DNA of 49,124 nt from Actinomycetes bacterium (GCA_025964395.1 JAOPYY010000159.1:1-49124); one strand, 5' to 3'. Counted from the first letter of the stretch, positions 16,337 through 24,714 are shown. Notes: generated by a model from the sequence alone, not told the origin. A program made the numbers and translations.

Positions 16337-16735
16337 CTACGCCAGGACGGTGACGTACACCGAGCGCGTCCGGGGACCGTCGAGCTCGCAGAAGAAGATG
16401 CCCTGCCACGTGCCGAGCGCGAGCTCGCCGTCGTCTCGCAGCGGGATCAGCACCTGCGGCCCCATCAGGGCGGCGCGGATGTGCGACGGCGCGTTCTCCT
16501 CGCCCTCCTCGATGTGCTGCCAACCCCAGCCCTCGGGGGCGATCTTCCCGAGCGCCATTTCGAAGTCCCGCGCGACGAGCGGGTCGGCGTGCTCGTTGAT
16601 CGTCAGGCCCGCCGTTGTGTGCGGGACATAGACGAGCACGGCCGCGCCGGAGGCCCCGCGAACGGCCTCGCGCACCTGCGAGGTGATGTCGAGCAGCTGC
16701 GAGTGCCGCTCGGTGGTGACCCTCAGCTCTTGCAC
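16337..16735 (-). CDS. YjbQ/UPF0047 family protein
   Basis: A compact 132-residue protein of the YjbQ family, sometimes named secondary thiamine-phosphate synthase because some members rescue thiE mutants. Family blocks seen are VLVYVPHTTAGLTINEHAD, WGWQHIEEGEENAPSHIRAA, LMGPQVLIPL and LALGTWQGIFFCELDGPR, including the conserved histidines. The true physiological role of this family is unsettled. GTG 16735 is chosen since the fold begins at QELRVTTERHS. Its start codon is only 21 bases from that of the divergent peptidase gene. Confidence 0.88.
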   Translation of the reverse strand: MQELRVTTERHSQLLDITSQVREAVRGASGAAVLVYVPHTTAGLTINEHADPLVARDFEMALGKIAPEGWGWQHIEEGEENAPSHIRAALMGPQVLIPLRDDGELALGTWQGIFFCELDGPRTRSVYVTVLA

Positions 16736-16742
16736 GGGGCCG

Positions 16743-16749
16743 TATCCTA
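16743..16749. promoter_or_regulatory. overlapping divergent -10 boxes
   Basis: TATCCT (16743-16748, plus strand) and TAGGAT (16749-16744, minus strand) share five bases. Each lies exactly 8 bases before a GTG start (16757 and 16735). Both transcripts would be leaderless and only one polymerase could bind at a time. Confidence 0.55.
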
Positions 16750-16756
16750 GGCACTT

Positions 16757-18238
16757 GTGTCCGCCGAACCGCCAAACAGTTCTCCCACACCCCGCGAGCT
16801 GGACCAGTTCCGCGACCAGGCCGACAGCTTCATCCGCGACCTCGACGAGGAGTACTACCTCCATTTCTCGGGGCAGAAGGAGACGCTGGACGTCGAGCAG
16901 GTCTACGAGCGCTACGAGGAGCTGACGAAGCTCGAGACCGCCCAGAAGCTGACCGGCGCGCCGACCGAGCTCTGGCGGTTCGCCTGTGAAGGGTTCCTCG
17001 GGAACCTCACGCGCGAGCACCAGGCGCGCCTCGCGCAAGCCGAGGCCGAGCTCGAGACGACGGTCGACGGAGAGACGATTCCGTACCGGATGCTGCGTGT
17101 CGCGATGTCGAACGAGCCCGACCGCGACAAGCGCAAGCGGCTCGAGGAGGCGCGGCTTCGGCTGCTCGACGAGCACCTGAACCCGATCTACCTCGACGCC
17201 GTGCAGATCGACCAGGAAGCCGTGCACCAACTCGATGCACCGAATTACTACGAGCTCTACAAGCGCTTCGGCTTCCGGCTCGACGAGGTCGCGGCGGAAT
17301 GCCAAGAGGTGCTCGACGACACAGAGCGCCTCTGGGAGCGCGAGGGCGACAAGCTCTTCCGCTCGCGGCTCGGTATCGGCCTCGACGAGGCACGGCCCTG
17401 GGACGTCGTGCGGCTCTTCCGCGCGCCCGAGCTCGACAAGCTCTACCCGAACGACCAGATGCTCCCCGCGCTCGAGCACACGCTCACCGACCTCGGCATC
17501 GACCTGCACGCGCAGGAGAACGTCCACCTCGACCTCGACGCACGCCCGAGCAAGTCGCCGCGCGCGTTTTGCGCGCCGATCGAGGTGCCGGGGAAGGTGA
17601 TGCTCGTCATCCAGCCGATCGGCGGCAAGGACGACTGGGAAGCGCTCTTCCATGAGGCCGGCCACACCGAGCACTACGCGCACACACGCGGCGACCTCCC
17701 GGTGGAAGCGCGCCGGCTCGGCGACATGGCGGTCACCGAGGGCTGGGCGATGCTGATGCAGCACCTCGTCACCGAGCCCGCGTGGCTGAACCGCCGCCTC
17801 GATGTCCCACGTGTCGAAGAGCTCGCACGCGACGGCGCCGTCTCGCTCCTCTACTTCGTGCGTCGCTACGCCGCGAAGCTGCTCTACGAGATCGAGTTCT
17901 TCCAGACGGAGGACATCCCGTCGATGCGCAACCGCTATGCGGAGATCCTCGGCGACTCGCTGAAGCTGCCCATCAACCCGGAGAGCTACCTCGACGACAT
18001 CGACGGCAGCTTCTACGTCACGGGCTACCTCCGCTCGTGGGCGTTCGAGGCGCAACTGCGCGAGTTCCTGCGCAGCGAGCTCGGGAACGACTGGTTCGCG
18101 AAGCGCGACGCGGGCGACCTGCTGCGCGAGTTGTGGTCACTCGGCCAGGGACCGACCGCGGACGAGCTGCTCCGCGACGTGACCGGCGCGAAGCTCGAGA
18201 TGGCGTCCGTCGCCGAACGCATCCGGGAAGGAATCTAG
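16757..18238 (+). CDS. M3-like zinc metallopeptidase
   Basis: A 493-residue soluble protein of the oligopeptidase/M3 type. The zinc motif is FHEAGHTEHYA (H299, E300, H303), with a third ligand in VTEGWAMLM about 30 residues later, and the substrate side FYVTGYLRSWAFEAQLREFL near residue 420. The N-terminal 250 residues are mostly helical, as in oligoendopeptidases, though the protein is shorter than the usual 550-700 residues. No signal peptide is present, so it should act on short peptides inside the cell. The specific subfamily is uncertain. Confidence 0.77.
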   Translation: MSAEPPNSSPTPRELDQFRDQADSFIRDLDEEYYLHFSGQKETLDVEQVYERYEELTKLETAQKLTGAPTELWRFACEGFLGNLTREHQARLAQAEAELETTVDGETIPYRMLRVAMSNEPDRDKRKRLEEARLRLLDEHLNPIYLDAVQIDQEAVHQLDAPNYYELYKRFGFRLDEVAAECQEVLDDTERLWEREGDKLFRSRLGIGLDEARPWDVVRLFRAPELDKLYPNDQMLPALEHTLTDLGIDLHAQENVHLDLDARPSKSPRAFCAPIEVPGKVMLVIQPIGGKDDWEALFHEAGHTEHYAHTRGDLPVEARRLGDMAVTEGWAMLMQHLVTEPAWLNRRLDVPRVEELARDGAVSLLYFVRRYAAKLLYEIEFFQTEDIPSMRNRYAEILGDSLKLPINPESYLDDIDGSFYVTGYLRSWAFEAQLREFLRSELGNDWFAKRDAGDLLRELWSLGQGPTADELLRDVTGAKLEMASVAERIREGI

Positions 18239-18258
18239 ACCGAACCGATTTAGCGGGT

Positions 18259-18275
18259 CGTGCGAATCACGCACG
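18259..18275 (+). other. small hairpin before the DUF4331 gene
   Basis: CGTGCG and CGCACG flank a 5-base loop in the 88-base gap. It could end the peptidase transcript or sit in the leader of the next gene; the stem is short and no T-run follows. Confidence 0.3.
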
Positions 18276-18326
18276 TTCACTTCGGAGGCTAAGAGCCGCC
18301 GGAGCCCACCAGCAGGAGGAAAGGCC

Positions 18327-19628
18327 ATGCGCAAGCCGGCAGTCGCCCTCGCGGCGGCAGCTCTGATCGCGGTCGCCCTGGTGGCCGCGCTCGTCCAAGG
18401 GCGCGGGCCGAGCAACGCGAAAGCCTCGAGTCACCGTGAGGCGCCGCTCGTCTCGGAAGACCCGTCCGCGGACAACACGGACCTGTACGCGTTCCGTTCA
18501 CCGGACAACCCGAACACGCTGACAATCGTCAGCAACTTCATTCCCGGTGAGGATCCCGCGGCGGGACCGAACTACTACACGTTCTCGCCGACTGCTCGGT
18601 ACGACATCTACGTCGACCGCAACGGCGACGGGCGTCCGGACGTCTCGTACTACCTCAAGTTCACGCGGAAGAACGGGCCGTTCTTCCTCGGCGACACCGC
18701 CCAGCCCTACACGGTGACGCGGGTTGCGAACGGCAAGTCGGAGGTGGTCGCGCACGGCTCGACACCGCCCGACAACATCGGCCCACGTTCGACGCCGGAC
18801 TACCACGCGACGGCACTCAAGGCTGTGACGCCGCTGGCAGGCGGCGGCCAGGTGTTCGCCGGCCAGCGTGACGATCCGTTCTTCGGGGATATCGGCGACA
18901 TCTTCGACCTGCTGGCGATCCGCAAGGGCACCGGCAATGACGGCGGCGGGAAGGACTTCTTCTCCGGCTATGCCGTGCACTCGATCGCGTTGCAGATCCC
19001 GATCTCGCAGGTCGACACCGCCTCGCACACGATCGGCATCTGGTCGGCCGCAGATAGGCGCGAGACGACGGTCGCGGGCAAGGGCGGTCGTGGACCGTGG
19101 GTGCAGGTATCGCGCCTCGGCAATCCGCTGATCAATGAGGTCGTGATCCCGACCGGGCTCAAGGACATGTGGAACCGCAGCAACCCGTCCCAGGACAAAC
19201 GCTTCGAGCAGTACTACAAGACGCCGATCCTGGCGGCCGTGATCAACAAGCTCTACAAGCTGGGCGCCCCCGAGACGAACCGCACCGATCTCGTGCAGGT
19301 GCTGCTGACCGGCATTCCAAAGGTCACGTTCACCGGCAACACGCCGGCCGACGAACTGCGCCTCAACCTGGCGGTGCCGGTCACGCCCGCCGACAAGGTC
19401 TCGCGGCTCGGCGTGCTCGGCGGCGACAACCAGGGCTGGCCGAACGGACGGCGGCTGGGCGACGACGTCATCGACATCGCGGAGCAGGCAGTCGGCGGGT
19501 TCCTCGTCGGCACGAAGCTGCCGCTCGGCGACGGCGTCAACGCCGGCGACACGAAGACGATGGACACGTTCCCGTATGTGGCCGATCCGCTCACCGGAGC
19601 GACCAACACGCACGGAGAGCAGAAGTAG
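18327..19628 (+). CDS. secreted DUF4331-domain protein
   Basis: A 433-residue exported protein with a signal peptide (MRKPAVALAAAALIAVALVAAL). The mature part begins KASSHREAPLVSEDPSADNT and continues with DLYAFRSPD, YDIYVDRNGDGRPDVSYYLKF and GIWSAADR, which are characteristic of DUF4331 proteins of unknown function. AGGAGG stands 9 bases before the ATG. It is the first of four genes that overlap by 1 to 4 bases and encode a TPR protein and two NicO-type metal transporters, so a link to metal handling at the cell surface is possible but unproven. Confidence 0.85.
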   Translation: MRKPAVALAAAALIAVALVAALVQGRGPSNAKASSHREAPLVSEDPSADNTDLYAFRSPDNPNTLTIVSNFIPGEDPAAGPNYYTFSPTARYDIYVDRNGDGRPDVSYYLKFTRKNGPFFLGDTAQPYTVTRVANGKSEVVAHGSTPPDNIGPRSTPDYHATALKAVTPLAGGGQVFAGQRDDPFFGDIGDIFDLLAIRKGTGNDGGGKDFFSGYAVHSIALQIPISQVDTASHTIGIWSAADRRETTVAGKGGRGPWVQVSRLGNPLINEVVIPTGLKDMWNRSNPSQDKRFEQYYKTPILAAVINKLYKLGAPETNRTDLVQVLLTGIPKVTFTGNTPADELRLNLAVPVTPADKVSRLGVLGGDNQGWPNGRRLGDDVIDIAEQAVGGFLVGTKLPLGDGVNAGDTKTMDTFPYVADPLTGATNTHGEQK

Positions 19629-20932
19629 TGATCGGGACGCGGCTCCTGGTCGGAGGGGCGGCGGCGGTCGTGACCGCCGTCGCCCTCCTCTTCGGCGGCC
19701 TGTCCGCCGGGGACATGTCCCGGGGACTGTCCCCGGGACATGTCTCGAGCGGACAGCTGGCCGCCGGGTTCGCCGCCGGCGACACGCAGTCGCTCGTGCT
19801 GCGCCTGCAGGACGGGCTGCGCGCCGACCCGTCGAACGTGCGCGGCCTCGACCTGCTCGGGCTCGCTTACCAGCAGCGCGCACGCGAGACCGGCGATCCG
19901 ACCTACTACGCGAAGTCGCAGGGCGTGCTGGACCGGGCGCTCGCGCTCGCGCCGCGCGACCTCGACGCCACGAGCGGGCTCGCCTCGCTCGAGCTTTCTC
20001 GCCACCGCTTCGCGCGCGCGCTCAGGCTCGGGCGAGACGCATTGGCGATCTCGCCGACGACGGCGCGCAACTACGGCGTCGTCGGTGACGCGCTCCTGGA
20101 GCTCGGCCGCTACCGCGCGTCGTTCCACGCGTTCGACAAGATGGTGAAGTTGAAGCCAGGCGTGTCGTCGTACGCGCGCGTCGCTTACGCCCGCGAGCTG
20201 CTCGGTCACCTCGACGGCGCACGCACGGCCTTGCTGCTCGCGCGTGACGCCGCCGCCGATGAGCGCGAGCCGTTCGCGTGGACCGAAACGCAGCTCGGCA
20301 AGCTCGAGCTCGGTCGGGGGCGGTTCGGCGCCGCCGGCGCCCATTTGCACTCGGCGCTGCGCACGTTCCCCGGATACGTCTACGCCCTCGACGCGCTCGC
20401 GCAGGTCGATGTCGCGCTCGGACAGCTCCGCGCGGCGACGGCACTCGAGCGGCGCGCCGTCGAGACGATTCCTCTGCCGCAATTTGTCGGCCTCTACGGC
20501 GACCTGCTGCACGTGACGGGCCATGAAGGGGCCGCGCGCGTGCAATACACGACCGAGGAGGCGATCCGGCGGCTGCTGCGCGCGAACGGCGTGCGCACCG
20601 ACCTCGAGACGGCGCTCTTCGACATCGACCACGGCATCCGCTTGCAACCCGCGCTCGTGCTCGCAAAGGCAGCGCAGCGCGCGCGACCGTCGATTGACGG
20701 CGACGACGTACTCGCCTGGGCGCTCGCGCGCAACGGCCGTTGTCGCGAGGCCCTCCACTACTCGCAGCGAGCCCTGCGCCTCGGTACGAAGGATGCGGCC
20801 AAGCTCTTCCACCGCGCAGAGATCGCACGCTGCCTCGGAGCAGACCCACGCCCGTGGGCCCGCCGCGCAGCGGCGCTCAACCCCCTGTTTTCGGTCCTCT
20901 GGGCCCCGACTCTGAGGAGGCTCGCCTCGTGA
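19628..20932 (+). CDS. membrane-anchored TPR-repeat protein
   Basis: A 434-residue protein with a hydrophobic anchor or signal at residues 5-25 (LLVGGAAAVVTAVALLFGG) followed by about eight TPR-like helical pairs, for example VRGLDLLGLAYQQRA, YVYALDALAQVDVALGQ and YGVVGDALLELGRYRASFHAF. It likely works as a scaffold outside the membrane. The segment after the anchor (Asp29 to Ser40) is encoded by a long palindrome that looks inserted. GTG 19628 shares one base with the stop of the DUF4331 gene. The longer frame that starts upstream is a shadow of that gene. Confidence 0.82.
   Translation: MIGTRLLVGGAAAVVTAVALLFGGLSAGDMSRGLSPGHVSSGQLAAGFAAGDTQSLVLRLQDGLRADPSNVRGLDLLGLAYQQRARETGDPTYYAKSQGVLDRALALAPRDLDATSGLASLELSRHRFARALRLGRDALAISPTTARNYGVVGDALLELGRYRASFHAFDKMVKLKPGVSSYARVAYARELLGHLDGARTALLLARDAAADEREPFAWTETQLGKLELGRGRFGAAGAHLHSALRTFPGYVYALDALAQVDVALGQLRAATALERRAVETIPLPQFVGLYGDLLHVTGHEGAARVQYTTEEAIRRLLRANGVRTDLETALFDIDHGIRLQPALVLAKAAQRARPSIDGDDVLAWALARNGRCREALHYSQRALRLGTKDAAKLFHRAEIARCLGADPRPWARRAAALNPLFSVLWAPTLRRLAS
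19693..19766. repeat. 74-base near-palindrome within the TPR gene
   Basis: The core 19712-19744 is a perfect 16-base inverted repeat (arm GACATGTCCCGGGGAC) around a single T. Outside it, CTGTCCG (19700-19706) pairs with CGGACAG (19750-19756) across a 5x5 mismatch, and CGGCGGCC (19693-19700) pairs with GGCCGCCG (19759-19766). It lies between the membrane anchor and the TPR domain, a place that tolerates insertions. It may be a mobile palindromic element. Confidence 0.8.
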
Positions 20933-22203
20933 AGCGCTTATTGCTGACCGCCGTCCTCTGCTACCTGCTCGTCCCCCCGGCGATCGCCTCGGCGCACCCG
21001 CTCGGCAACTTCACGATCAACCGCTTCGCGCGCGTCGAGATTGCAGGCGATCGGTTGTATGTCCGCTACGTGATCGACATGGCGGAGATCCCGACGCTGC
21101 AACACGTGCCGGTCCGCATCAGCGGCCTGCGCGTCACCGTCGACGGCCGGCCGACGATGCTGCGCGTCACGAAGACCGCGCTCGCGCATCCGCCCGGCGC
21201 GGCCGGGCTGCGCACGACGCGCTTCCAGGCGATCCTCGCCGGGCCGGTGGTAGAAACCGGCGCACGCGTCGCCGTCGACGACCGCAACTACGCAGACCGG
21301 ATCGGCTGGAAGGAGATCGTGTTCGGCGCCGAGACACGCTCCGTCTCGGACGAGCTGCGCGCGTACCCGAAAGACCTGCTCAGCAGCCCGCTCGACGTGG
21401 CGCGCGCGTCGGCGGAGCTCCGCCCATCGCATGACGGCCCGCCCACCTTGCTGGCGGGGAAGGCGCTGGCGGCGCCGGACCGCATCGCCGACTCGGGCTT
21501 CGCCTCGCTGGTCGGCCGGAGACACCTGAGCGCGCTCATGATCCTCGGCTCCCTGGCGCTGGCCGTCTTCTGGGGCGCGGCGCACGCGCTCTCGCCGGGG
21601 CACGGCAAGACGATCGTGTCGGCCTATCTCATCGGGTCGCGCGGCACACCGTGGCAGGCTGCGCTGCTCGGGTTGATCACGACCGCCACGCACACGGCGG
21701 GCGTGTTCGCGCTCGGCGGCGTGACGCTGCTCCTCTCCCAGTGGATCGTCCCCGACCGGCTCTACCCGTGGCTTGATCTGTCGGCCGGGCTGCTGGTCGT
21801 CGGCGTCGGCGCCGCGGTTCTCGTCGGCCGCGCGCGCCACGCCCGTGCGCACCGCCACGGCCACGGGCACCACCACCACCACCACGCCCACGAGCAGCGG
21901 AGCCTGCTCGCGGTCGGCATCTCCGGCGGGCTCCTGCCGTGCCCATCGGCCCTCGTCGTCCTGCTTGCGGCGATCTCGCTGCACCGCGTCGCGTTCGGGA
22001 TGCTGCTCGTCGTCGCGTTCAGCGTCGGCCTCGCGGTCACGATCACCGCGGTCGGGCTCGTCGCCGTGCTCGCAACGTCCGCCTTCGGTCGCCTCGACGG
22101 CCGCGGCCGCCTGCTGCGCGTGCTGCCGGCGCTGAGCGCCCTCGTCATCGTCCTCGCCGGCGTGGCCATGGTCGCGCGGGCTCTTCCGAAAGTGAGCATG
22201 TGA
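20929..22203 (+). CDS. NicO-type nickel/cobalt transporter with periplasmic domain
   Basis: A 424-residue membrane protein. After a signal peptide ending ASAHP it has an extracellular domain of about 170 residues (FTINRFARVEI onward), then six spans of the NicO fold. The metal motif HALSPGHGKTIVSAYLIG is in the first of these, and a His-rich loop with HGHGHHHHHHAH lies between spans 3 and 4, followed by GISGGLLPCPSALVVLL. RcnA-like members export and others import Ni or Co. GTG 20929 overlaps the TPR gene stop. Confidence 0.87.
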   Translation: MKRLLLTAVLCYLLVPPAIASAHPLGNFTINRFARVEIAGDRLYVRYVIDMAEIPTLQHVPVRISGLRVTVDGRPTMLRVTKTALAHPPGAAGLRTTRFQAILAGPVVETGARVAVDDRNYADRIGWKEIVFGAETRSVSDELRAYPKDLLSSPLDVARASAELRPSHDGPPTLLAGKALAAPDRIADSGFASLVGRRHLSALMILGSLALAVFWGAAHALSPGHGKTIVSAYLIGSRGTPWQAALLGLITTATHTAGVFALGGVTLLLSQWIVPDRLYPWLDLSAGLLVVGVGAAVLVGRARHARAHRHGHGHHHHHHAHEQRSLLAVGISGGLLPCPSALVVLLAAISLHRVAFGMLLVVAFSVGLAVTITAVGLVAVLATSAFGRLDGRGRLLRVLPALSALVIVLAGVAMVARALPKVSM

Positions 22204-22880
22204 TGTTCGGTCTCGACGACTGGCTCGTCCATTTCTCGGACGGGACCACCCTGCTGTTCGTGGTCGTGATCGCCGTGCTGCTCGGCTTGCGGCACGCGAC
22301 CGACCCCGACCATCTCGCCGCCGTGACGACACTCGTCACGAACGGCCGTGGCGGCGCAACGCGGCTCGGCCTGACGTGGGGCCTGGGACATGCCTCGTCG
22401 CTCATGCTCTTCGGCGTACCGATCGTGTTGTGGAAGGCGTACCTCCCCCCGCGCGTCGAGCAGAGCGCGGAGGTCACGATCGGCCTCGTGATCATGGCCC
22501 TCGCGCTGTGGCTGCTGCTGCGCTGGCGGCGCGGGGCGTTCGCGCACGACCATGCTCACCTGCGCGTGCCGCCGAGGCGAACGCCGTGGCAGGCCTACGG
22601 CATCGGCCTCGTGCACGGCGTCGCCGGCAGCGGCGGAGTGGGCGTGTTGCTGCTCGCGGCGATCCACAGCCAGACCGTCGCCCTGGTCGCGCTCGCCCTC
22701 TTCGCGGGCTGCACGGCAATCTCGATGGCGCTGCTCTCGACCGGGTTCGGCGCGATCCTCGGCCGTCCGGGTGCACAGCGTGCATTCGGCCGGATCGTGC
22801 CCGCCTTCGGCGCCTTCGGCCTCTGTTTCGGCACCTGGTACGCGCTCGGCGCGCTCGCGGTCGTCCCATACGCCCTCTGA
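22203..22880 (+). CDS. UreH/HupE-like NicO-family membrane protein
   Basis: A 225-residue protein with six predicted spans. The first metal motif reads GLRHATDPDHLAAVTTLV, close to the HX4DH of nickel permeases, and WGLGHASSLMLFG and GLVHGVAGSGGVGVLLL supply the second and third conserved blocks. A short His pair region AHDHAHL sits in the central loop. Its start overlaps the stop of the preceding NicO gene by one base, so two different NicO proteins are co-translated. Transport direction and metal cannot be told from sequence. Confidence 0.85.
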   Translation: MFGLDDWLVHFSDGTTLLFVVVIAVLLGLRHATDPDHLAAVTTLVTNGRGGATRLGLTWGLGHASSLMLFGVPIVLWKAYLPPRVEQSAEVTIGLVIMALALWLLLRWRRGAFAHDHAHLRVPPRRTPWQAYGIGLVHGVAGSGGVGVLLLAAIHSQTVALVALALFAGCTAISMALLSTGFGAILGRPGAQRAFGRIVPAFGAFGLCFGTWYALGALAVVPYAL

Positions 22881-22897
22881 GGCGATGGATGGGGTCG

Positions 22898-22903
22898 TAG
22901 GCT
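22898..22903 (+). promoter_or_regulatory. -10 box of the ECF sigma gene, leaderless type
   Basis: TAGGCT lies 6 bases before GTG 22910, after the end of the transporter gene. Confidence 0.5.
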
Positions 22904-22909
22904 TGACCC

Positions 22910-23446
22910 GTGCCGCGGACCGAGGAGGAACTGCTCGCCGCGATCGTGCGCGGCGACGAGCGAGCGCTCGCAGACCTTTACGACCGCTTCGGGCGCGTCG
23001 CTTACGGCCTCGCGCTGCGCGTCCTTCGCGACCCGGCGCTCGCGCAGGATGCGGTGCAGGATGCGTTCCTCAGTGCCTGGCGCACGGCCGCGTCATTCGA
23101 CGCGCGGCGCGGCAGCACCCAGACGTGGCTGCTGACGCTGGTGCACCGGCGCGCGGTCGACGTCGTGCGGCGCGAGGCGCGCCGGCACACCGAGCCGCTC
23201 GACGATCCGCCGCTCGCTTCCCTCGAGTCGACCGAAGAGGTGGCATCGGTGCGCGAGCAGCGGCGGGCAGTCCAGTCCGCGCTCGTCCAATTGCCCCCCG
23301 ACCAGCGCGAGGCGCTTGAGCTCTCCTACTACGGCGGCCTCACCCAGTCCGAGCTCGCCGAGCGGCTTGGAATCCCCCTCGGGACGGTCAAGAGCCGAGT
23401 GTTCGCGGGGCTTGCCAAACTGCGCGACCTGCTCGAGGCCGACTGA
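22910..23446 (+). CDS. ECF-type RNA polymerase sigma factor
   Basis: A 178-residue sigma-70 factor with region 2 (residues 8-75: LYDRFGRVAYGLALRVLRDPALAQDAVQDAFLSAW, RRGSTQTWLLTLVHRRAVDVVR) and region 4 (residues 118-170: LVQLPPDQREALELSYYGGLTQSELAERLGIPLGTVKSRVFAGLAKLRDLL). The WLLTLVHRRAVDVVR form is like SigK/SigJ. No anti-sigma gene follows it, which is unusual; the next gene is a rhomboid protease and overlaps its stop by one base. Confidence 0.93.
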   Translation: MPRTEEELLAAIVRGDERALADLYDRFGRVAYGLALRVLRDPALAQDAVQDAFLSAWRTAASFDARRGSTQTWLLTLVHRRAVDVVRREARRHTEPLDDPPLASLESTEEVASVREQRRAVQSALVQLPPDQREALELSYYGGLTQSELAERLGIPLGTVKSRVFAGLAKLRDLLEAD

Positions 23447-24141
23447 TGCTCCCGCTCTTCGACAACATCCCGACCCGCCGCTTCCCGCTCGTCACATACC
23501 TGCTGATCGCGGCGAACTTCGCGGTGTGGTTCTGGGAGCTCGGCGCACGTACGGGCCGAATCGACCGCTACGCGTTTTATCCGTGTGCGGTCAGCGGGCC
23601 GTGTGTCGGCGCTGCGCGCGACCATGTGCCGTGGCCCGAGGGGACGCTGACGTCGATGTTCATGCACGCGAGCTGGCTTCACATCCTCGGGAACATGCTC
23701 TTCCTCTTCATTTTCGGGAACAACGTGGAGGACGTGATGGGTCGCATCCGGTTCATCGTCTTCTACGTCGCGGGCGGCTTCGCCGCGGCGCTGACGCAGA
23801 CGCTCGTGACGCTGCATTGGTCGGGCGCGGCCGCGGCGAGCATCCCGAACGTCGGCGCGAGCGGCGCGATCGCGGCCGTGCTCGGCGCCTACCTCGTTCT
23901 GCTCCCGCACGCACGCGTGACCACGCTGCTCTTCGGTTTCCTGCCCTGGCGGCTCTCCGCCGGCTTCTTCCTGATCGTCTGGTTCTTGTTCCAGCTTTGG
24001 CAGTCGAACTTCTCGATCATCCACGCGGACCAGGGCGGCGGCGTCGCCTTCGCGGCGCACGTCGGCGGGTTCGTCTTCGGCGCCCTGGCGATCAAGGCAT
24101 TCCAGGTGCGTCCCCCGCTCGGGCCCCGGCTGCGCCGGTGA
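23446..24141 (+). CDS. rhomboid family intramembrane serine protease
   Basis: A 231-residue membrane protease with six predicted spans that cuts membrane proteins. The catalytic pair is visible: Ser139 in NVGASGAIAAVLGAY and His205 in AFAAHVGGFVFG. The N-terminal FPLVTYLLIAANFAVWFWE and the oxyanion-side ASWLHILGNMLFLFIFGNNVED match the family. Its gene overlaps the ECF sigma gene and the zinc peptidase gene (GTGA), so all three are made together. Confidence 0.92.
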   Translation: MLPLFDNIPTRRFPLVTYLLIAANFAVWFWELGARTGRIDRYAFYPCAVSGPCVGAARDHVPWPEGTLTSMFMHASWLHILGNMLFLFIFGNNVEDVMGRIRFIVFYVAGGFAAALTQTLVTLHWSGAAAASIPNVGASGAIAAVLGAYLVLLPHARVTTLLFGFLPWRLSAGFFLIVWFLFQLWQSNFSIIHADQGGGVAFAAHVGGFVFGALAIKAFQVRPPLGPRLRR

Positions 24142-24437
24142 GGTTCGAGGAACACGTGCGCCGCGCCCTGGACGAGATCCCGGCGGAGCTCGCGCAGGCC
24201 CTCGAGAACGTCGCCGTGGTCGTCGAAGAGGAGGCCCGGGACGATCCCGACCTCTTCGGCCTCTGGGAGTCGGCCGAGTACATGCCGGACAAGATCACGA
24301 TCTTCCGGAAGCCCCTCATGGAGGCGTTTCCCGACCCGCAGGAGCTGGAAAAGGAGATCCGGATCACCGTCCTCCACGAGCTCGCCCACTACTTTGGGAT
24401 GGACGAGGACCGTCTCGAAGACTTGGGGTATTCGTAG
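24138..24437 (+). CDS. small zincin-like metallopeptidase (PF06262 type)
   Basis: A 99-residue protein with the extended zinc motif VLHELAHYFGMDEDRL near its end, matching the HExxHxxGxxD of the DUF1025/zinicin-like family. The middle SAEYMPDKITIFRKPL is also conserved. Family members are small cytosolic proteins of unknown role. GTG 24138 overlaps the rhomboid stop by four bases. The C-terminus ends soon after the motif, which is normal for the family. Confidence 0.85.
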   Translation: MRFEEHVRRALDEIPAELAQALENVAVVVEEEARDDPDLFGLWESAEYMPDKITIFRKPLMEAFPDPQELEKEIRITVLHELAHYFGMDEDRLEDLGYS

Positions 24438-24465
24438 GAATATCCGTCACTCTGGGAGCGTTTGA

Positions 24466-24714
24466 ATGAACATGAGAACGCTGAACGAGATCAAAGAAGA
24501 GATCGACCGTCTCTCCGCCCGCCGCGGAGAGGTGATGCGTGCGCTGTCCGAGGGGTTCGACGCGACGCTCAAGACCGAGCACCTGGAGCTCGAAGAGCAG
24601 ATTGCAGAACTGTGGGACGAGCAGCGTCAGGCACGCGCCTTGCTGCGGTTCGGCGACCGAGACGTGATCATCCAGAAAGCCCGCCAAGAAGAGCGGCTTT
24701 CCCGCGCGGCCTAG
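24466..24714 (+). CDS. small coiled-coil hypothetical protein
   Basis: An 82-residue, highly charged protein with heptad-like LNEIKEEIDRLSARRGEVM and LELEEQIAELWDEQRQARALL, so probably a helical hairpin. GGGAG precedes ATG 24466 by about 10 bases; ATG 24472 is also possible. I do not recognise its family. A small role beside the peptidase, such as a chaperone or a regulator, cannot be judged. Confidence 0.7.
   Translation: MNMRTLNEIKEEIDRLSARRGEVMRALSEGFDATLKTEHLELEEQIAELWDEQRQARALLRFGDRDVIIQKARQEERLSRAA

Noticed and set aside
16736-18055. Extension of the YjbQ gene by 440 codons upstream on the minus strand
   Set aside because: The extra part is antisense to the M3 peptidase; the YjbQ fold is complete in the 132 residues from GTG 16735.
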